Assembly (NCBI GenBank): GCA_007131895.1
Contig: SLPR01000200.1
Coordinates: forward strand, 1-6,442
Direction: 5' to 3'
DNA from: Bacteroidales bacterium
GTDB taxonomy: Bacteria > Bacteroidota > Bacteroidia > Bacteroidales > UBA7960
DNA length: 6,442 bases
Made by a program: the position numbers and the translations under genes. The stretch's first letter is position 1. Each line of letters starts with the position of its first letter. Below the pieces are notes generated by a model. The model ran no database searches, was not told the DNA's origin, and saw only the letters and a list, made by a program, of their open reading frames with translations. Positions 5,616-6,442 of the stretch are shown here, piece by piece.

Positions 5616-6442
5616 ATGAATTTCAAATCAAATAATTACCACATGAATCGTATAAAATTATTCCTGTACATTGCCATTGAAGTATTCCTTATCATTATGG
5701 CCAGGCTTATTTTTTTAAGTACGGGCCGAATCGAGACCCTGACACGTGAAGCAGGACTGCAGGACCAAACCAGTAACCTGGTGCAGAATCTTTATGTTTT
5801 TCAGGCACTGGTTGTCTTCATTCCCTTTCTTATTGTGCTTGGATTTATTATTTATGAATTAGCTGAATATCAAAAAAATAAAAAACTGGAATCAACAACA
5901 GAGACAGAAACCTCTGCTGCGGATCAATTGGAGGATGATGAAGATGCAGAAAAGATGCAGCAAGAAAAAGAAGAGCAACTAAAACTGGAGTTTGAGCATA
6001 AAAAACAAAAACTCAATCAGGGTATTGAAGTTGCACTAAAGGGGAAAACAAACGAAGAAACCAAAGCAATATCCGAAATAATTCTGGGTTGCCTGGCAGA
6101 TGTTTACGAAATAACTCAGGCTGAGATTTTTGTCCGTAAAAAGACAGAAGAGTCAGACAGCCTTGTGTTATCGGCCACTTATGCATTTTATATCCCTGAT
6201 GAAAAAGTATTTGAGTTTCAGCTTGGAGAAGGCTTGATAGGACAGGTTGCCAAAGCTGCAGAGCCATTGTACCTTGATGAGTTGCCCCAGGGCTATATTA
6301 CAGTAAAATCAGGCCTTGGCTCTGCCACTCCCTCGCATCTTCTTATTATTCCATGGACAGATGAAGAAAACAATACATTTGCCATACTCGAAATTGCTTC
6401 CTTTAAAGCTTTTAATAAACAAGACATTAAAATTATTGAAGA
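5616..6442 (+). CDS. Membrane-anchored GAF-domain sensor protein, C-terminus beyond the window
   Basis: An ATG at 5616 opens a frame of 275 codons that continues past the right edge without a stop. Residues 14-35 and 61-81 are two transmembrane helices around a short, probably periplasmic loop of about 25 residues. Residues 85-145 are highly charged and likely coiled coil (for example EKMQQEKEEQLKLEF). From about 150 a GAF domain begins: ILGCLADVYEITQAEIFVRK (156-175), FQLGEGLIGQVAKAAEPLYL (201-220), and the closing strand TFAILEIASF (254-263). GAF domains bind small ligands or mediate dimers in signalling proteins. What follows (a histidine kinase, guanylate cyclase-like output, or nothing) cannot be seen. 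Met10 (5643) is an alternative start. It lies 129 bp after cheB on the same strand, suggesting a role in the CheR/CheB cassette, possibly as the modified substrate. The charged linker does not match the classical receptor methylation consensus. Confidence 0.8.
   Translation, partial: MNFKSNNYHMNRIKLFLYIAIEVFLIIMARLIFLSTGRIETLTREAGLQDQTSNLVQNLYVFQALVVFIPFLIVLGFIIYELAEYQKNKKLESTTETETSAADQLEDDEDAEKMQQEKEEQLKLEFEHKKQKLNQGIEVALKGKTNEETKAISEIILGCLADVYEITQAEIFVRKKTEESDSLVLSATYAFYIPDEKVFEFQLGEGLIGQVAKAAEPLYLDELPQGYITVKSGLGSATPSHLLIIPWTDEENNTFAILEIASFKAFNKQDIKIIE

Noticed and set aside
6013..6267. Minus-strand open frame of 84 codons
   Set aside because: It is a shadow of the GAF-domain gene, which has a continuous plus-strand frame with domain motifs.

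Overview
The window looks like chromosomal DNA of a member of the Bacteroidota. Base composition is AT-rich. Several intergenic regions carry the TAnnTTTG -7 element typical of that phylum, Shine-Dalgarno sites are mostly absent, and the proteins resemble those of environmental or marine Bacteroidota. The exact order cannot be fixed by reading alone; Bacteroidales or Marinilabiliales is a guess.

Layout. Positions 1-324 (-) hold the N-terminal 108 codons of a gene cut by the window edge, possibly the helicase-associated N-terminus of a large SNF2-type protein. A rho-independent terminator (436-464, -) follows an exported thiol-type glutathione peroxidase (496-1059, -). Across a 182-bp divergent spacer, cysQ (1242-2099, +) encodes a 3'(2'),5'-bisphosphate nucleotidase. 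It converges on, and overlaps by 33 bp, the last gene of a three-gene minus-strand operon. That operon reads in order from 3755 down to 2067: a small YkoF/MTH1187-type thiamine-binding protein, a NadR-like P-loop nucleoside kinase, and a ten-helix EamA/DMT permease. The genes overlap by 23 and 4 nt, so they are probably translationally coupled. Together they look like a vitamin or nucleoside binding, uptake and phosphorylation module, with the substrate undetermined.

From 3988 onward the plus strand carries a signalling cassette: a CheR methyltransferase, a receiver-less CheB methylesterase, and a membrane-anchored GAF-domain sensor that runs off the right edge and has no stop codon in the window. 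No CheA, CheW or classical chemoreceptor is visible, so this is a CheR/CheB pair of unknown target. The GAF protein is the obvious local partner. Related TTTAC-(1 or 2 nt)-GTAAA palindromes lie upstream of both cheR and cheB, and in the cheR case the palindrome covers the expected -33 position. This is a candidate shared operator.

No RNA genes, insertion sequences, CRISPR arrays or long repeats were seen. Nothing here is a clearly new system. The CheR/CheB/GAF cassette with its palindromes and the three-gene salvage operon are the parts most worth a second look.
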